A stretch of 64,000 bases of DNA from positions 47,083 to 111,082 of the forward strand of contig CACJKN010000001.1 in assembly GCA_902594005.1 (NCBI GenBank), in the 5' to 3' direction. The notes beneath the pieces are model-generated. The model made no database searches. It was not told the origin of the DNA and saw only the letters and a list, made by a program, of their open reading frames with translations. This document shows, in pieces, positions 10,445 through 20,590 of the stretch. A program made the translations under genes and the position numbers. This DNA comes from an uncultured SAR86 cluster bacterium (GTDB lineage Bacteria > Pseudomonadota > Gammaproteobacteria > Magnimaribacterales > D2472). The stretch's first letter is position 1. Each line of letters begins with the position of its first letter.

Positions 10445-11397
10445 GTCAGTCTTAGGCTCCTAAAATAAAAGAAGAAAAATAATGTAGCTATTGAGGAAAG
10501 AATATGCCACAAAGCATGTGCCTGCACTAAAGAGTCTGGATTACAGAAGTCCGTTTCAGGATAGCCCTGAAGCCAAATTACAAAGGCTGTCAGATACGTA
10601 AACATTCCGAACCAAAACCATCGAAATCTAGTCTTTCTCATGAGTGATTTCTTATTAATAAATATTGCTGGTATCCAAAATAAGATAGTCCACCAGTACT
10701 CGCTAAGATTTGCAAAAATCTCACTGGGGAAGACCCCAAAGACTGCTGCAACAAGAAAGCCTATAAAACCTGATAACAATCTAAGTAGTGGTGAATAAAA
10801 GTGCTGCAATGATTCCGTAATTACCCATAAAGCTATTGATAAAAACCATAAATTTAGACCAATGCCAAGGTCATTTCCAAAATTCCAACTTATCAATGCA
10901 TAAATTGTGATGTAAGAGACATAAGTCTTCGCAAAAACATTTTCTGAATAATCCTTAATTACAAAAATGTTTACAAGCCAGGGAATTGAAATAAACATGA
11001 TCATGCTTAACCAATCAGCCCACTGCCCCCATGCAGTATGAGTTCCATGCATAAGCAGTGATCCTGGACCCAAAAATAACGCAGCGGTTGCAAATATTAT
11101 GGCCGTTGGTGAAGCGCCATGAAATCTTGATTTGCCTCTCGACTCTCTTGATAGAATCCAGAACATTATTAGACCGGTAGTAATAAATCCTATATTTGAA
11201 AGAGCATTACTTGGCTCCCGAAAGTAACCACCACTGATCCTCTCACACCATCGTGAAACATCATTAATGCTATAGCCTGGCTCTACAGATAGAAAGCTCC
11301 CCGTTTGAGCCAATAAAAGATAGACAACAAAAAAAAGAATGGAAGCAGTCAGTGGTATGAGAAAAACTTTTTTATTCATTAAAAAACTCAGTCCCAA
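10441..11397 (-). CDS. Ceramidase-like (CREST superfamily) membrane protein
   Basis: CERISGGYFREPSNALSNIGF, MHGTHTAWGQWADWLSM, HALWHILSSIA motifs. Confidence 0.65.
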   Translation of the reverse strand: MGLSFLMNKKVFLIPLTASILFFVVYLLLAQTGSFLSVEPGYSINDVSRWCERISGGYFREPSNALSNIGFITTGLIMFWILSRESRGKSRFHGASPTAIIFATAALFLGPGSLLMHGTHTAWGQWADWLSMIMFISIPWLVNIFVIKDYSENVFAKTYVSYITIYALISWNFGNDLGIGLNLWFLSIALWVITESLQHFYSPLLRLLSGFIGFLVAAVFGVFPSEIFANLSEYWWTILFWIPAIFINKKSLMRKTRFRWFWFGMFTYLTAFVIWLQGYPETDFCNPDSLVQAHALWHILSSIATLFFFFYFRSLRLT

Positions 11398-11948
11398 ATG
11401 GAAATATAGTCATTAGTGTTCATCTCAGGTAATGATTTCTTCTTACCTGCAGGAGTACCTATATAGATATATCCGATAATCGTTTGGTTTTCATTTAAGC
11501 CAAATTTCTCCGAAATCTTATTATTAAATGCAAAACTGCCAGTTCTCCAAATTGCTCCATATCCTAATGCGCTTAATGCAAGCATAATGTTTTGTCCTGC
11601 CGTTCCTGTTGATATTATTTGCTCCATTTCTGGTACTTTTGGATGATCTTTTTTTGTAGACACGAGCACCACGATTAATGGAGCCCTAAAAGGAGCATTT
11701 CTATATTTTTCTATTCTCTCTTCTGTTAGATCATCAAAGTTTTCTTCAGCAAAATCAACAAATATATCTGAAAGTTTTTGGAGGCCGCCCCCGCTTATCT
11801 GAATGAAGCTTGAAGGTCTTAGCCATGCATGATCAGGGGCTCTTAAAGCAGCCTGAAAAACTTTCTCCATTTCATCTTTTGATGGAATAGGCTCGACCAA
11901 GTTACGATGTGAGTTTCTTTCTAAAATGTTTTTGAGTGCTTCATTCAT
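11388..11948 (-). CDS. Nitroreductase family protein (YdjA-like)
   Basis: RNSHRNLVEPIPSKDEMEKVFQAALRAPDHAWLRP; ALGYGAIWRTG. Confidence 0.88.
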   Translation of the reverse strand: MNEALKNILERNSHRNLVEPIPSKDEMEKVFQAALRAPDHAWLRPSSFIQISGGGLQKLSDIFVDFAEENFDDLTEERIEKYRNAPFRAPLIVVLVSTKKDHPKVPEMEQIISTGTAGQNIMLALSALGYGAIWRTGSFAFNNKISEKFGLNENQTIIGYIYIGTPAGKKKSLPEMNTNDYISIWD

Positions 11949-11951
11949 GGA

Positions 11952-12398
11952 TTACATAAATGATTTAAGGACTGTTTTAATATTTTCAAATAGATTTGGA
12001 TTTTGATTAAAGCTCTTAATATGGTCATCAGGCTTATTCCAGTCATCAGCTGATTCAGTAAAGTAGTTTGAATCTATAGTAACCCAGCTGGAATCATCTA
12101 GTGTGCCTGCCTTTATAAATATTACTCTATCAAGCTCTTTAGCAAAGCTTAGAATTCCTGACCCGCATTTTTCACAAAACCCTCTATTTATATGCATACC
12201 TTGATTGCCAACACTTTCAAAGTATTTTGGTTCGCCGCTTATTGAGAGATTTTTCTTTGAAATGACTAAAATAGTAGCTTTTCCAGACCCTGTGGCTCTC
12301 TGGCAATCTTTGCAGTGACAATGATGTCCAGAAATAATTTTGTCTCTTTCAAACGAATACTCAATCTCTCCGCACTGACAGCGTCCGCTCTCTGTCAT
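11952..12398 (-). CDS. GFA (glutathione-dependent formaldehyde-activating enzyme-like) family protein
   Basis: CQCGEIEYSF, HCHCKDCQRATGSG, FCEKCGSGI zinc-cysteine pattern. Confidence 0.9.
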   Translation of the reverse strand: MTESGRCQCGEIEYSFERDKIISGHHCHCKDCQRATGSGKATILVISKKNLSISGEPKYFESVGNQGMHINRGFCEKCGSGILSFAKELDRVIFIKAGTLDDSSWVTIDSNYFTESADDWNKPDDHIKSFNQNPNLFENIKTVLKSFM

Positions 12399-14086
12399 TA
12401 AGAACTTGCCCAGTCTTGTAAGATCATATCAGAGGCTTTTTCACCAATCATTATGGTTGGTGCATTAGTGTTGCCTCCAATTAGAGTTGGCATAATTGAT
12501 GCGTCAACAACCCTTAAACCTTCAACCTTATGAACTTTTAGTCTTTGATTGACGACAGCCTCATCGTCATTGCCCATCTTGCATGTTCCTACGGGATGAT
12601 AGACAGTGTCTGCTCCTTCACGAATAGCCTTTTCAATGTCAGCATCATCATTTATATCAATCGGTCTTTGACAGTGCTGTTTTATATACTTATTTACTGG
12701 TTCCATATTTAAGATCCCCATCATCTTTTTGTATCCTTCGATCATATCTTTCATATCATCAGGGTGAGATAAAAACTTTGGGTCTATCAAAGGATCTTCC
12801 ATTGGGTCTGCAGACTTTAGTGTAACTGTTCCCCTAGACTTCGGTCTCAACAAACAACTATGACAGCTAAATCCATGTCCCCATACTTGTGTTCTGCCAT
12901 GATCGACAACCATAGCAGGCGCAAAGTGAAGCTGTATGTCTGGAATTTCTTTTGCCTCATTAGATTTTATAAAACCACCTGCTTCTGCAATGGTCGAGGT
13001 GAATAACCCAGTTTTCTTTAATATGTACTTTAATACCTCAATTGGATATTTTATTAAGAATGCTTTTATGGAGGTTCCAATAAACTGCATAGAGTTATAT
13101 TTGTGCACAGTAAGATAGTCAATGTGATCTTGAAGGTTTTTTCCTACCCCAGGAAGATCTACCTTGTGCTCTATACCATGTTTTTCAATTTCTTCTCTTG
13201 GTCCTACCCCAGATCTCAACAATATTTGAGGAGAACCAAAAGCGCCTGAACAAAGAAGTACTTCTTTTGAGGCTGATATGATGTGAGATTCTCCTTCTGC
13301 ATCTATATATTCAACTCCAGAAGCCTTGTTATTATCAATTAGGATCTTGTTTACATTTGCTTCAGTAATCACAGTCAAATTCGGTCTATCTAAAGCAGGC
13401 ACTAAATATGCTTTCGCGGCACTGCATCTTTTGCCGTCTTTTTGTGTGGTTTGGTAGAAGCCTATGCCCTCTTGCTCACCGCCATTAAAGTCTTCATTTT
13501 GTTTGTAAAGTTTTGACCCAGCTTCAACAAAGTCTTTTGTTGGTTTGTTTTCATGTCTTATCTTTGAAACATTAAGTGGGCCTCCTTGTCCATGAAACTC
13601 ATCATCAAACGTTTCATTATGTTCTGCCTTCTTAAAATATTTTAGGATCTCATCATATGACCATCCCTCATTTCCAAGACTAGCCCAGTGATCATAGTCC
13701 CATCTGTGACCTCGAACATATAGCATTGCATTTATTGAACTTGAGCCGCCAAGTGTTTTTCCTCTTGGTTGTGCGCCACGCCTATGTTCTTTAACTTCTT
13801 GCTTGATTGAGTGAACACCTCCAGCTGTATCAACAACCTCAGCTGCTGGTTCAGCTACTGTCACCTCCTCAAATTCTTTTTGAGGAACTGTCTCATAATT
13901 CCAACTAACAGGATTATCTGGACCAAAGAATGCAAAACCTATTGGTATATGGATTCTTGGATCTGTATCTTTTTTTCCAGCTTCCATAATACAAACTTTA
14001 GTATTTGGATCAGCACTAAGTCTGTTAGCTAAAACGCACCCTGCAGAACCTGCTCCTATAATTACAAAATCATATATTTTATCCAT
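12398..14086 (-). CDS. GMC oxidoreductase, choline dehydrogenase-like
   Basis: DFVIIGAGSAGCVLANRLS, GGSSSINAMLYVRGH, HPVGTCKMG, VVDASIMPTLIGGNTNAPTIMIGEKASDMI. Confidence 0.95.
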   Translation of the reverse strand: MDKIYDFVIIGAGSAGCVLANRLSADPNTKVCIMEAGKKDTDPRIHIPIGFAFFGPDNPVSWNYETVPQKEFEEVTVAEPAAEVVDTAGGVHSIKQEVKEHRRGAQPRGKTLGGSSSINAMLYVRGHRWDYDHWASLGNEGWSYDEILKYFKKAEHNETFDDEFHGQGGPLNVSKIRHENKPTKDFVEAGSKLYKQNEDFNGGEQEGIGFYQTTQKDGKRCSAAKAYLVPALDRPNLTVITEANVNKILIDNNKASGVEYIDAEGESHIISASKEVLLCSGAFGSPQILLRSGVGPREEIEKHGIEHKVDLPGVGKNLQDHIDYLTVHKYNSMQFIGTSIKAFLIKYPIEVLKYILKKTGLFTSTIAEAGGFIKSNEAKEIPDIQLHFAPAMVVDHGRTQVWGHGFSCHSCLLRPKSRGTVTLKSADPMEDPLIDPKFLSHPDDMKDMIEGYKKMMGILNMEPVNKYIKQHCQRPIDINDDADIEKAIREGADTVYHPVGTCKMGNDDEAVVNQRLKVHKVEGLRVVDASIMPTLIGGNTNAPTIMIGEKASDMILQDWASS

Positions 14087-14164
14087 ATGAACATATTAAC
14101 ATCTATCAGATTGCATGTTGATAGCTTGACCATTAGAATAACCACCTAGTTTACGAGGTAGAAA

Positions 14165-16597
14165 ATGAAAAATATCAGTTATTTATTAGGTTTATTATTA
14201 GCATTTTCCTGTGTTTCTTTTGCAGACGAAGAAGTCAAAGAAGCTCCTAAAGAATCAGAAGAAGCTATAGAAGATGTTGCTGAAGAGCCAGCGGATGAGG
14301 AAGCTGAAGAAGATAAAGAGCCAACTATCAGTGAATTCATTGAAGAGGGAGAATTTGAAGTCATTGAGGGTATGATCGATATTTATTATGAAACAGAAGA
14401 AGACACCTACTACACAATTCTTGAAGAAGAAAATCTCTCAAAGGAATTTATTTATTTTTACTACATTATAAGTGGTGCTCAAGCAGGAGGAGCAAGTGGT
14501 GGAGATATGGGAGATAGTTCTGTATTAGAGTTTAGAAAATTTAAGGATGACATAGCCCTTTATAAGAAAAATACTGTCTTTAACTATGATGACTCTAACA
14601 ATATCTCAAAATCTACTTTAACAAACATACTGGAATCATTTGTTGGTAGGTTTGAAGTAAAGATAGAAGAGGAAGGAAGATACCTAATAAATATAGATAA
14701 GTTATTTCTAGGTGAAATGCTTGTTGGGCTTACCCCACCGAAAGAATATGCGGAGTATTACAGTCTTATTCTTGGAAGAATTGATGATAAAAAGACTTAT
14801 ATTAGCAGAGTGAAAAACTATCCAAAAAATACCTCAGTAGAGGTGACTTATGGATTCTTTAATCCTAGCCCAAAGGGTTCAGTTGATGCAGTGCCCGATG
14901 CAAGATATTCAAGTATCGTAGCTAGGCACATGTTTGTCGAAATGCCAGATAACAATTATGAGCCAAGAGTTGCTGATCAACGAGTAGGATATTTCTCAAC
15001 AAAAATTACTGATTTAAGCACTTATGACTATTTTAAGGGCAAGGATCTAATTAATAGATGGCGTTTAATAAAAAAGGATCCAACAGCAGAGATTTCTGAG
15101 CCAATAAATCCTATCGTTTTCTGGGTAGAAAACTCAACACCTGAAGAAATTAAACCATTTGTTGTTGAAGCAATTGAGCTTTGGAATATTGCCTTTGAGA
15201 AAGCAGGATTTAAAAATGCAGTTGTTGCAAAAATCCAACCAGATGATGCTGAATGGGATGCTGGTGATGTTCAATACAATGTTATTCGTTGGGCTTCAAC
15301 TCCCTCCCCTAGATATTCTGGATATGGTCCAAGTGTTGCTAACCCAAGAACTGGAGAAATGATAGCTGCTGATATAGTCCAAGAATTTAATTCCATTAGT
15401 TACGGATACAGACTTAGGAAGATCTGGGGTTATGATGAAGAAAATGATCCTTTAAGACAGTGGATTGTATCCTTAACGCTTCATGAAATTGGTCATACTC
15501 TAGGTCTCCGACATAACTTTAAAGCAAGTTGGCTATATGGGCCTACTGAAATTCATGACAAAAGTGTAACTGGTAAGAATCATATTGGTTCTGTTATGGA
15601 TTATGATCCAATCAATTTAGCTCCTGAGGGTGTCGAGCAAGGAAATTACTTCCCAACGGAGCCTGGTTTTTATGACATTTGGGCTATTGCTTTTGGCTAT
15701 ACCCCAAAGATGACGGAACAGCAAAGAAATGATTTGTTGGCTCAATCTACAAAACCTGAACTTATATTTGGTACCGATGACGATGCTATGGGTTCCCCTG
15801 GAAGAAATACTGATCCAAGAAATAAAAGGTATGACATGTCAAATGATCCAATAACTTATACAGTTCAAAGGATTCAAACAATTGACAAGAAGATTGCTGA
15901 ATTGCCAGAAATCTTTAATGAGCCTGGGTCAACTTACTCTGAACTCAAAGGTACATTTGATAGTCTAGTTAGAGATAAGGGTAGATTTCTTGAGTCTGTT
16001 GCAATTCAAATTGGAGGAGTTTACTCCAACAGGCTTGTTGTAGGACAAGATGAAAACATGACACCTTTTGAGGTGGTCCCATATAGCGAACAAAAAAGGG
16101 CAATGAAAGTCTTAAATGCTGAACTTTTTGCAAACGATGCTTTTACGTTTGATCCAGAGATATTAAGACTTCTTCAATCAGAAAAAAGAGCTGCAAGTTA
16201 TGGAAACTCTGATAATGATCCTAAGATTCATGATCTTGTTCTACGAATGCAGATGAGTTCACTTAGCTTTATTCTTCATCCAAGAGTAATGAAGAGACTT
16301 ACAGATAGCTCTCAGTATGGTAATGAATATTTACCAAATGAAGTCTTAGAAGATATTTTTACTGGCATCTTTGTGCCGAGAGAGATACCTGGTACATTTA
16401 AGATGAATCTTCAATCAGCTTATGTTGATGGCTTAATCGAAGCTATGGATGATGGAAGCTATGATGAAGTATCAAGAGCAGCTATCTTTAGCTCACTAAA
16501 CAAAATAAAGAACTTTACGAATTCAGCATATGGCAACGATATGGTGAAGGGGCACTTTGATTATTTAAATTGGAAAATAAACGACGCCCTCGATTGA
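14165..16597 (+). CDS. Secreted zinc-dependent metalloprotease
   Basis: Signal peptide, acidic low-complexity N-terminus, HEIGHTLGLRHNFKAS zinc site. Confidence 0.85.
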   Translation: MKNISYLLGLLLAFSCVSFADEEVKEAPKESEEAIEDVAEEPADEEAEEDKEPTISEFIEEGEFEVIEGMIDIYYETEEDTYYTILEEENLSKEFIYFYYIISGAQAGGASGGDMGDSSVLEFRKFKDDIALYKKNTVFNYDDSNNISKSTLTNILESFVGRFEVKIEEEGRYLINIDKLFLGEMLVGLTPPKEYAEYYSLILGRIDDKKTYISRVKNYPKNTSVEVTYGFFNPSPKGSVDAVPDARYSSIVARHMFVEMPDNNYEPRVADQRVGYFSTKITDLSTYDYFKGKDLINRWRLIKKDPTAEISEPINPIVFWVENSTPEEIKPFVVEAIELWNIAFEKAGFKNAVVAKIQPDDAEWDAGDVQYNVIRWASTPSPRYSGYGPSVANPRTGEMIAADIVQEFNSISYGYRLRKIWGYDEENDPLRQWIVSLTLHEIGHTLGLRHNFKASWLYGPTEIHDKSVTGKNHIGSVMDYDPINLAPEGVEQGNYFPTEPGFYDIWAIAFGYTPKMTEQQRNDLLAQSTKPELIFGTDDDAMGSPGRNTDPRNKRYDMSNDPITYTVQRIQTIDKKIAELPEIFNEPGSTYSELKGTFDSLVRDKGRFLESVAIQIGGVYSNRLVVGQDENMTPFEVVPYSEQKRAMKVLNAELFANDAFTFDPEILRLLQSEKRAASYGNSDNDPKIHDLVLRMQMSSLSFILHPRVMKRLTDSSQYGNEYLPNEVLEDIFTGIFVPREIPGTFKMNLQSAYVDGLIEAMDDGSYDEVSRAAIFSSLNKIKNFTNSAYGNDMVKGHFDYLNWKINDALD

Positions 16598-17446
16598 TTA
16601 AAATGAGCCGCCTCTTAATTTAGTATTTGGCGGCCCAAATATCAGCGATAAAGCTTCTTTCGCCGTTTTTGCTTTTCTAATATCTTTAAAGATTGCGCTC
16701 CACCCCATAAAGGTAATCTTTACAGGATTAAATGTATTAACATTATTAACTAATCCATATTTGACCGGTGCTTTCTCAGGCTCAAATGTTCCGAACATCT
16801 TGTCCCAAATAATAAAAAGATTCCCATAATTTTTATCAATATACTCTTTATTAGCTCCATGATGGACTCTGTGATGAGAGGGTGTATTAAAAATAATTTC
16901 TAGTGGTCCAAGCTTGTCAACTATTTGGGTGTGTCCAACTACGCCCCAAAGTGTGCTTATAACTCCTGCAATAACAAGAATGGTTGGATCCATTCCTAGT
17001 AAAGGGAGTACTGCAAAAAAGGGAAGCTTTGACAGTGGCGCAAACCATGCCTGTCGGAGAGATACTGCAAAGTTCATTTCCTCACTGGAGTGGTGACTCA
17101 TATGGATAGCCCACAGAAATCTTACTCTGTGTGAAAGCCTGTGATAAATATAAAAAACTAAATCTATCAACACAAAAGCTAACACCCACATAAGCCATAG
17201 AGGTATGAGATTAGCTAAATCTATAAATCTAAACTGGTAAAGGAAAATGTGAACTGCAAAAGATAGACCTTTTGCGGCTGATCCTATCAATATATTTCCA
17301 ATAAGTAAGCCGGCAGTACATAAAGTATCATCAAGCCTATAAAAGGACTTATTTGTAAGGGATGAAAACATTGCTTCCAAAGCAATCATTCCATAGATAA
17401 TAGGAAGACCAATTGCGTAAACTTCTGCAACCGTTAGATTTGTCAT
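16598..17446 (-). CDS. Sterol desaturase / fatty acid hydroxylase family protein
   Basis: HRLSHR, HMSHHSSEEMN, HRVHHG histidine boxes. Confidence 0.92.
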   Translation of the reverse strand: MTNLTVAEVYAIGLPIIYGMIALEAMFSSLTNKSFYRLDDTLCTAGLLIGNILIGSAAKGLSFAVHIFLYQFRFIDLANLIPLWLMWVLAFVLIDLVFYIYHRLSHRVRFLWAIHMSHHSSEEMNFAVSLRQAWFAPLSKLPFFAVLPLLGMDPTILVIAGVISTLWGVVGHTQIVDKLGPLEIIFNTPSHHRVHHGANKEYIDKNYGNLFIIWDKMFGTFEPEKAPVKYGLVNNVNTFNPVKITFMGWSAIFKDIRKAKTAKEALSLIFGPPNTKLRGGSF

Positions 17447-18012
17447 TTGGATTTTAACGCTTCGATATGCTCAACTAAAGATTGCAGCTCTGGTTTATTA
17501 GCTTTTATCTCATCCATTGAAAGTCCTTGAAGCTCGTGCGGAAATACAAGCCACTGATCAGTCTCATGAATATGATAATCTGGAACTCTGTCAGTTTTAT
17601 TTTTTCCTGGCTTGAAGTATGGTGTAGCAATTCTTATTTCGGGTGTGTTCTTTTTACAAGCTGACTTAAGGTCAGTTATTACTTTGTTAATAGACATGCC
17701 TGTGTCATAGACATCATCAACAATTAAAAGCGAATCTTCTGATTCTAACTTTCTTATAACATAATTAAGCCCATATACTTGGACCTCATCCCTTCTTGAA
17801 TCAATTCCCGAATAGTATGAAGTTCTAATTGCAATATGATCGGAGGGGACACCAAGGAAATCTAGAAACTCTTGAACTGCTATGCCTATTGGAGCCCCGC
17901 CTCTCCAAACACCAATAATATAGTTTGGTTTAAAACCGCTTTCGAAGATTTTCCAGGCTAGGTTATACGAGTCCTTTAATAATTGGTCTGCTTGGATAAA
18001 ATGCTTTTCCAT
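17443..18012 (-). CDS. Phosphoribosyltransferase (hypoxanthine/xanthine PRTase-like)
   Basis: IIGVWRGGAPIG and LLIVDDVYDTGMS PRPP loop. Confidence 0.88.
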   Translation of the reverse strand: MEKHFIQADQLLKDSYNLAWKIFESGFKPNYIIGVWRGGAPIGIAVQEFLDFLGVPSDHIAIRTSYYSGIDSRRDEVQVYGLNYVIRKLESEDSLLIVDDVYDTGMSINKVITDLKSACKKNTPEIRIATPYFKPGKNKTDRVPDYHIHETDQWLVFPHELQGLSMDEIKANKPELQSLVEHIEALKSK

Positions 18013-18071
18013 AAAGCGTATATTACTCCAAACAGACCCAATATATAAACTAGCAGCGCTTAAATGCTTTA

Positions 18072-20411
18072 CTAGAAGCTATATCTTAACCTCGTCATAA
18101 CTTGTCTTGGCGGAATAAGCTCGAGCCCCGTTGCAGCAACACCAAATACGTCTGTCATACTTGAATTCACGCCGCTTTCATCAGTTACATTAAGAACCAT
18201 GAAGTCTACAGCTAGGCTGTCGCTAAAACCAATACTCGTTGTTAGATTGCCGATTGTATAAGCTTTTATGTCATCAACAATTGGGTTATTAGAGACGCGT
18301 TGCTGGAACTCTCCTCTTCTAACATATTGAGCTGTTGTGGTTAATGAATTTCCAGAAGGTAAATTAGTTTCATGTTTAATTAAAATGTCTGCGGTGAATT
18401 CAGGCGTTTTAGCTAACTGATTTCCTCTGACATTCTCTCTTAGTCCATATCTTAAATCTTCTTGGCCAAAGAAATATTGATATGCATCTACGTTATCAAG
18501 AACCTCATAGTCAGAAGTCACTTCCGACTCCAAGAATGCTAAGTTCATATCTATACTTAGGGAGTCTGTTACAAATCCAGTAAATTCTATCTCTAAACCA
18601 GACATTTCAGATTCCGGTATATTCGCTACGCCTCCTCTATATGGATCTGGATCAGTAGCTTGAAACTGTAGATTTTCATAAGTATAAGAAAACGCCGCTA
18701 AATTCGCTCTAGCTTTTCCATCTGCAAAAGTAGATTTGAGTCCAAGCTCAACTGACTCTACTGTTTCACTTTCAAAAGTTGGAAATACTAGCGCAGGAGC
18801 AATGGGTCTGCCTGCAATTGCATCTTCTTCTTCAGTGAATCCGAATGTTAAGTTACTTCCACCAGGTTTGAAGCCTCTTGCTAGGGCAACATAAAGCATT
18901 GTGTCCTCAGACAGATCAAACTCTCCTACAACTCTTGATGTAACCTCATCAGTCGTTCCTTCCTCTTGAAAGCTTTCAACGTTTAAAAAGTTTGTTACAT
19001 CGGTTGTAAAGGTGTCTTCTGAATATCGAAGTCCTGAAACGATTCTGAATGTATCACTAACATAAAGTGTGGTTTGTCCATAAATAGAAAATGATTCTCT
19101 TCCTGGGTTAGCATCTGTGAAGAAGTCAACTTCTGCAGCTGGTCCAAAAATATCAAATCTTCCTGGAATGCCATAGTCATGGTCATAACAATAGCTTGGG
19201 TCAGCAAAAGATTCATCACATAAATATTTTATTCTTCCATCCAAGTCATCATCTCTATAGCCTCTAATGACGTTCTCAATTTCATGGTCCATATAAAACA
19301 TTCCTACGGTCCAATCCAATCTATCTTCAATAGGCTGATTAGAGATTAAATTTATTTCTAAGGTTGTTGTATCAACAAGTGAAGTTTCTGGTGTAAATTC
19401 AGCTCTTTGGTAGGTTGCGCCTGCTCCAAGGCCAGGTATAGATAAAACTGGATCTAAATAGTTATGTCTATCATTATCTCTAACAACCAACACATCATCT
19501 TCTTGCACACTGGCAATTGCTTTTAAATTAGCAAAACCTAAATCAGATTCATATATAGCTGCTAGAACCCATGATGATAGTTCATGCTGGGAAATCGTAT
19601 CTTGAGAAAGTTTTCTCATTCCTGAAGTCTGATCATCGATACCTCTTATAGCAGCACCATTTCTATCAACTTTAAAGTATTGTCCAAACACTCTGAGGCT
19701 TGATGTGTCATTTAAATTGAACATCCAGTCAGTTCTGAAACTTTTACTATTATCATCATCAAGATCTTGGCCTGTATAAATATTCTTTGTGAACCCGTCA
19801 CGAGTTGATGAAGATAGAGAGAATCTAGTTGCGATCTTGTCATTCACAACAAAATTGTTTGAAGCACTAACTTTACGGAGATTATAGTCACCAAAAGTTA
19901 CATTCATTCTTCCTGAGCCGCCATCCATAGAAGGTGCTTTACTTATAACATTTACAGCACCACCAGTTGAGTTTTGACCAAACAATGTCCCCTGAGGCCC
20001 TCTTAAAACCTCAATTCTTTCGACATCTAAAAAGTCTGTGCCAAGTGCAAAAGGTGAAGCTATAAAAACTCCATCCATATGAAATGCTACAGAAGGTGCA
20101 GCAATTGCATTCTGATTGGTTTCGTTACCGACTCCTCTAATTGAGATGATAGTCTTGTAGCCTTCATTTTTTGCTACAGTCACGCCTGGAACAATTGCAC
20201 TCAAGTCTACAAAACTTGTAATGTTCTTTTCTTCAATGTCAGATTCTGTCAATGCAGTAACGGCTTGAGAAATATCTTGGAGGTTTTCAGAACGCTTTTC
20301 AGCTGTAACTACAACTTCCTCAATTTCCTGAGCTACTAAAGATAGGCCAAAAGAGCCAACAAATGAAGCTAGAACAATTTTTTTAAATAAAATATTTACA
20401 TAATTTTTCAT
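18072..20411 (-). CDS. TonB-dependent receptor
   Basis: EEVVVTAEKRSENLQDI TonB-box/plug region, RGPQGTLFGQNSTGGAVN, C-terminal ..MTRLRYSF; start set at MKNYVN with upstream GGGGA (ORF open to 20444). Confidence 0.95.
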   Translation of the reverse strand: MKNYVNILFKKIVLASFVGSFGLSLVAQEIEEVVVTAEKRSENLQDISQAVTALTESDIEEKNITSFVDLSAIVPGVTVAKNEGYKTIISIRGVGNETNQNAIAAPSVAFHMDGVFIASPFALGTDFLDVERIEVLRGPQGTLFGQNSTGGAVNVISKAPSMDGGSGRMNVTFGDYNLRKVSASNNFVVNDKIATRFSLSSSTRDGFTKNIYTGQDLDDDNSKSFRTDWMFNLNDTSSLRVFGQYFKVDRNGAAIRGIDDQTSGMRKLSQDTISQHELSSWVLAAIYESDLGFANLKAIASVQEDDVLVVRDNDRHNYLDPVLSIPGLGAGATYQRAEFTPETSLVDTTTLEINLISNQPIEDRLDWTVGMFYMDHEIENVIRGYRDDDLDGRIKYLCDESFADPSYCYDHDYGIPGRFDIFGPAAEVDFFTDANPGRESFSIYGQTTLYVSDTFRIVSGLRYSEDTFTTDVTNFLNVESFQEEGTTDEVTSRVVGEFDLSEDTMLYVALARGFKPGGSNLTFGFTEEEDAIAGRPIAPALVFPTFESETVESVELGLKSTFADGKARANLAAFSYTYENLQFQATDPDPYRGGVANIPESEMSGLEIEFTGFVTDSLSIDMNLAFLESEVTSDYEVLDNVDAYQYFFGQEDLRYGLRENVRGNQLAKTPEFTADILIKHETNLPSGNSLTTTAQYVRRGEFQQRVSNNPIVDDIKAYTIGNLTTSIGFSDSLAVDFMVLNVTDESGVNSSMTDVFGVAATGLELIPPRQVMTRLRYSF

Positions 20412-20486
20412 AAAATTTCCCCGTAAAGTTTTTTTATTTTGCAATTTGTCTGCAGGACAATTGAAGCTAAACTCGACCAGTTTAAC

Positions 20487-20540
20487 GGTGGCGTTCCTTC
20501 GGTTTTCACCTACTTCCGTCTCCTAAGAGATGAACGATTA
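20487..20540 (-). ncRNA. Glutamine (glnA-type) riboswitch aptamer, copy 2 (TonB-receptor-proximal)
   Basis: Minus-strand RNA: UAAUCGUUCA-UCUC-UUAG-GAGA-CGGAAGUA-GGU-GAAA-ACC-GAAGGAACGC-CACC; P1 CGUUC/GAACG, P2 UCUC/GAGA, P3 GGU/ACC, conserved CGGAAGUA and GAAGGAACGC segments. Confidence 0.85.
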
Positions 20541-20590
20541 GCGCGTTCCTTCAGCTTTCGCTTACTTCCGACTCCGAAGAGTTGAACGAT
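20541..20590 (-). ncRNA. Glutamine (glnA-type) riboswitch aptamer, copy 1 (promoter-proximal)
   Basis: Minus-strand RNA: AUCGUUCA-ACUC-UUCG-GAGU-CGGAAGUA-AGC-GAAA-GCU-GAAGGAACGCGC; same P1/P2/P3 with compensatory differences against copy 2. Confidence 0.87.

Noticed and set aside
14087-14164. Inverted repeat ctatca..tgatag between the divergent GMC and metalloprotease genes
   Set aside because: Only 6 bp arms; expected by chance in AT-rich DNA
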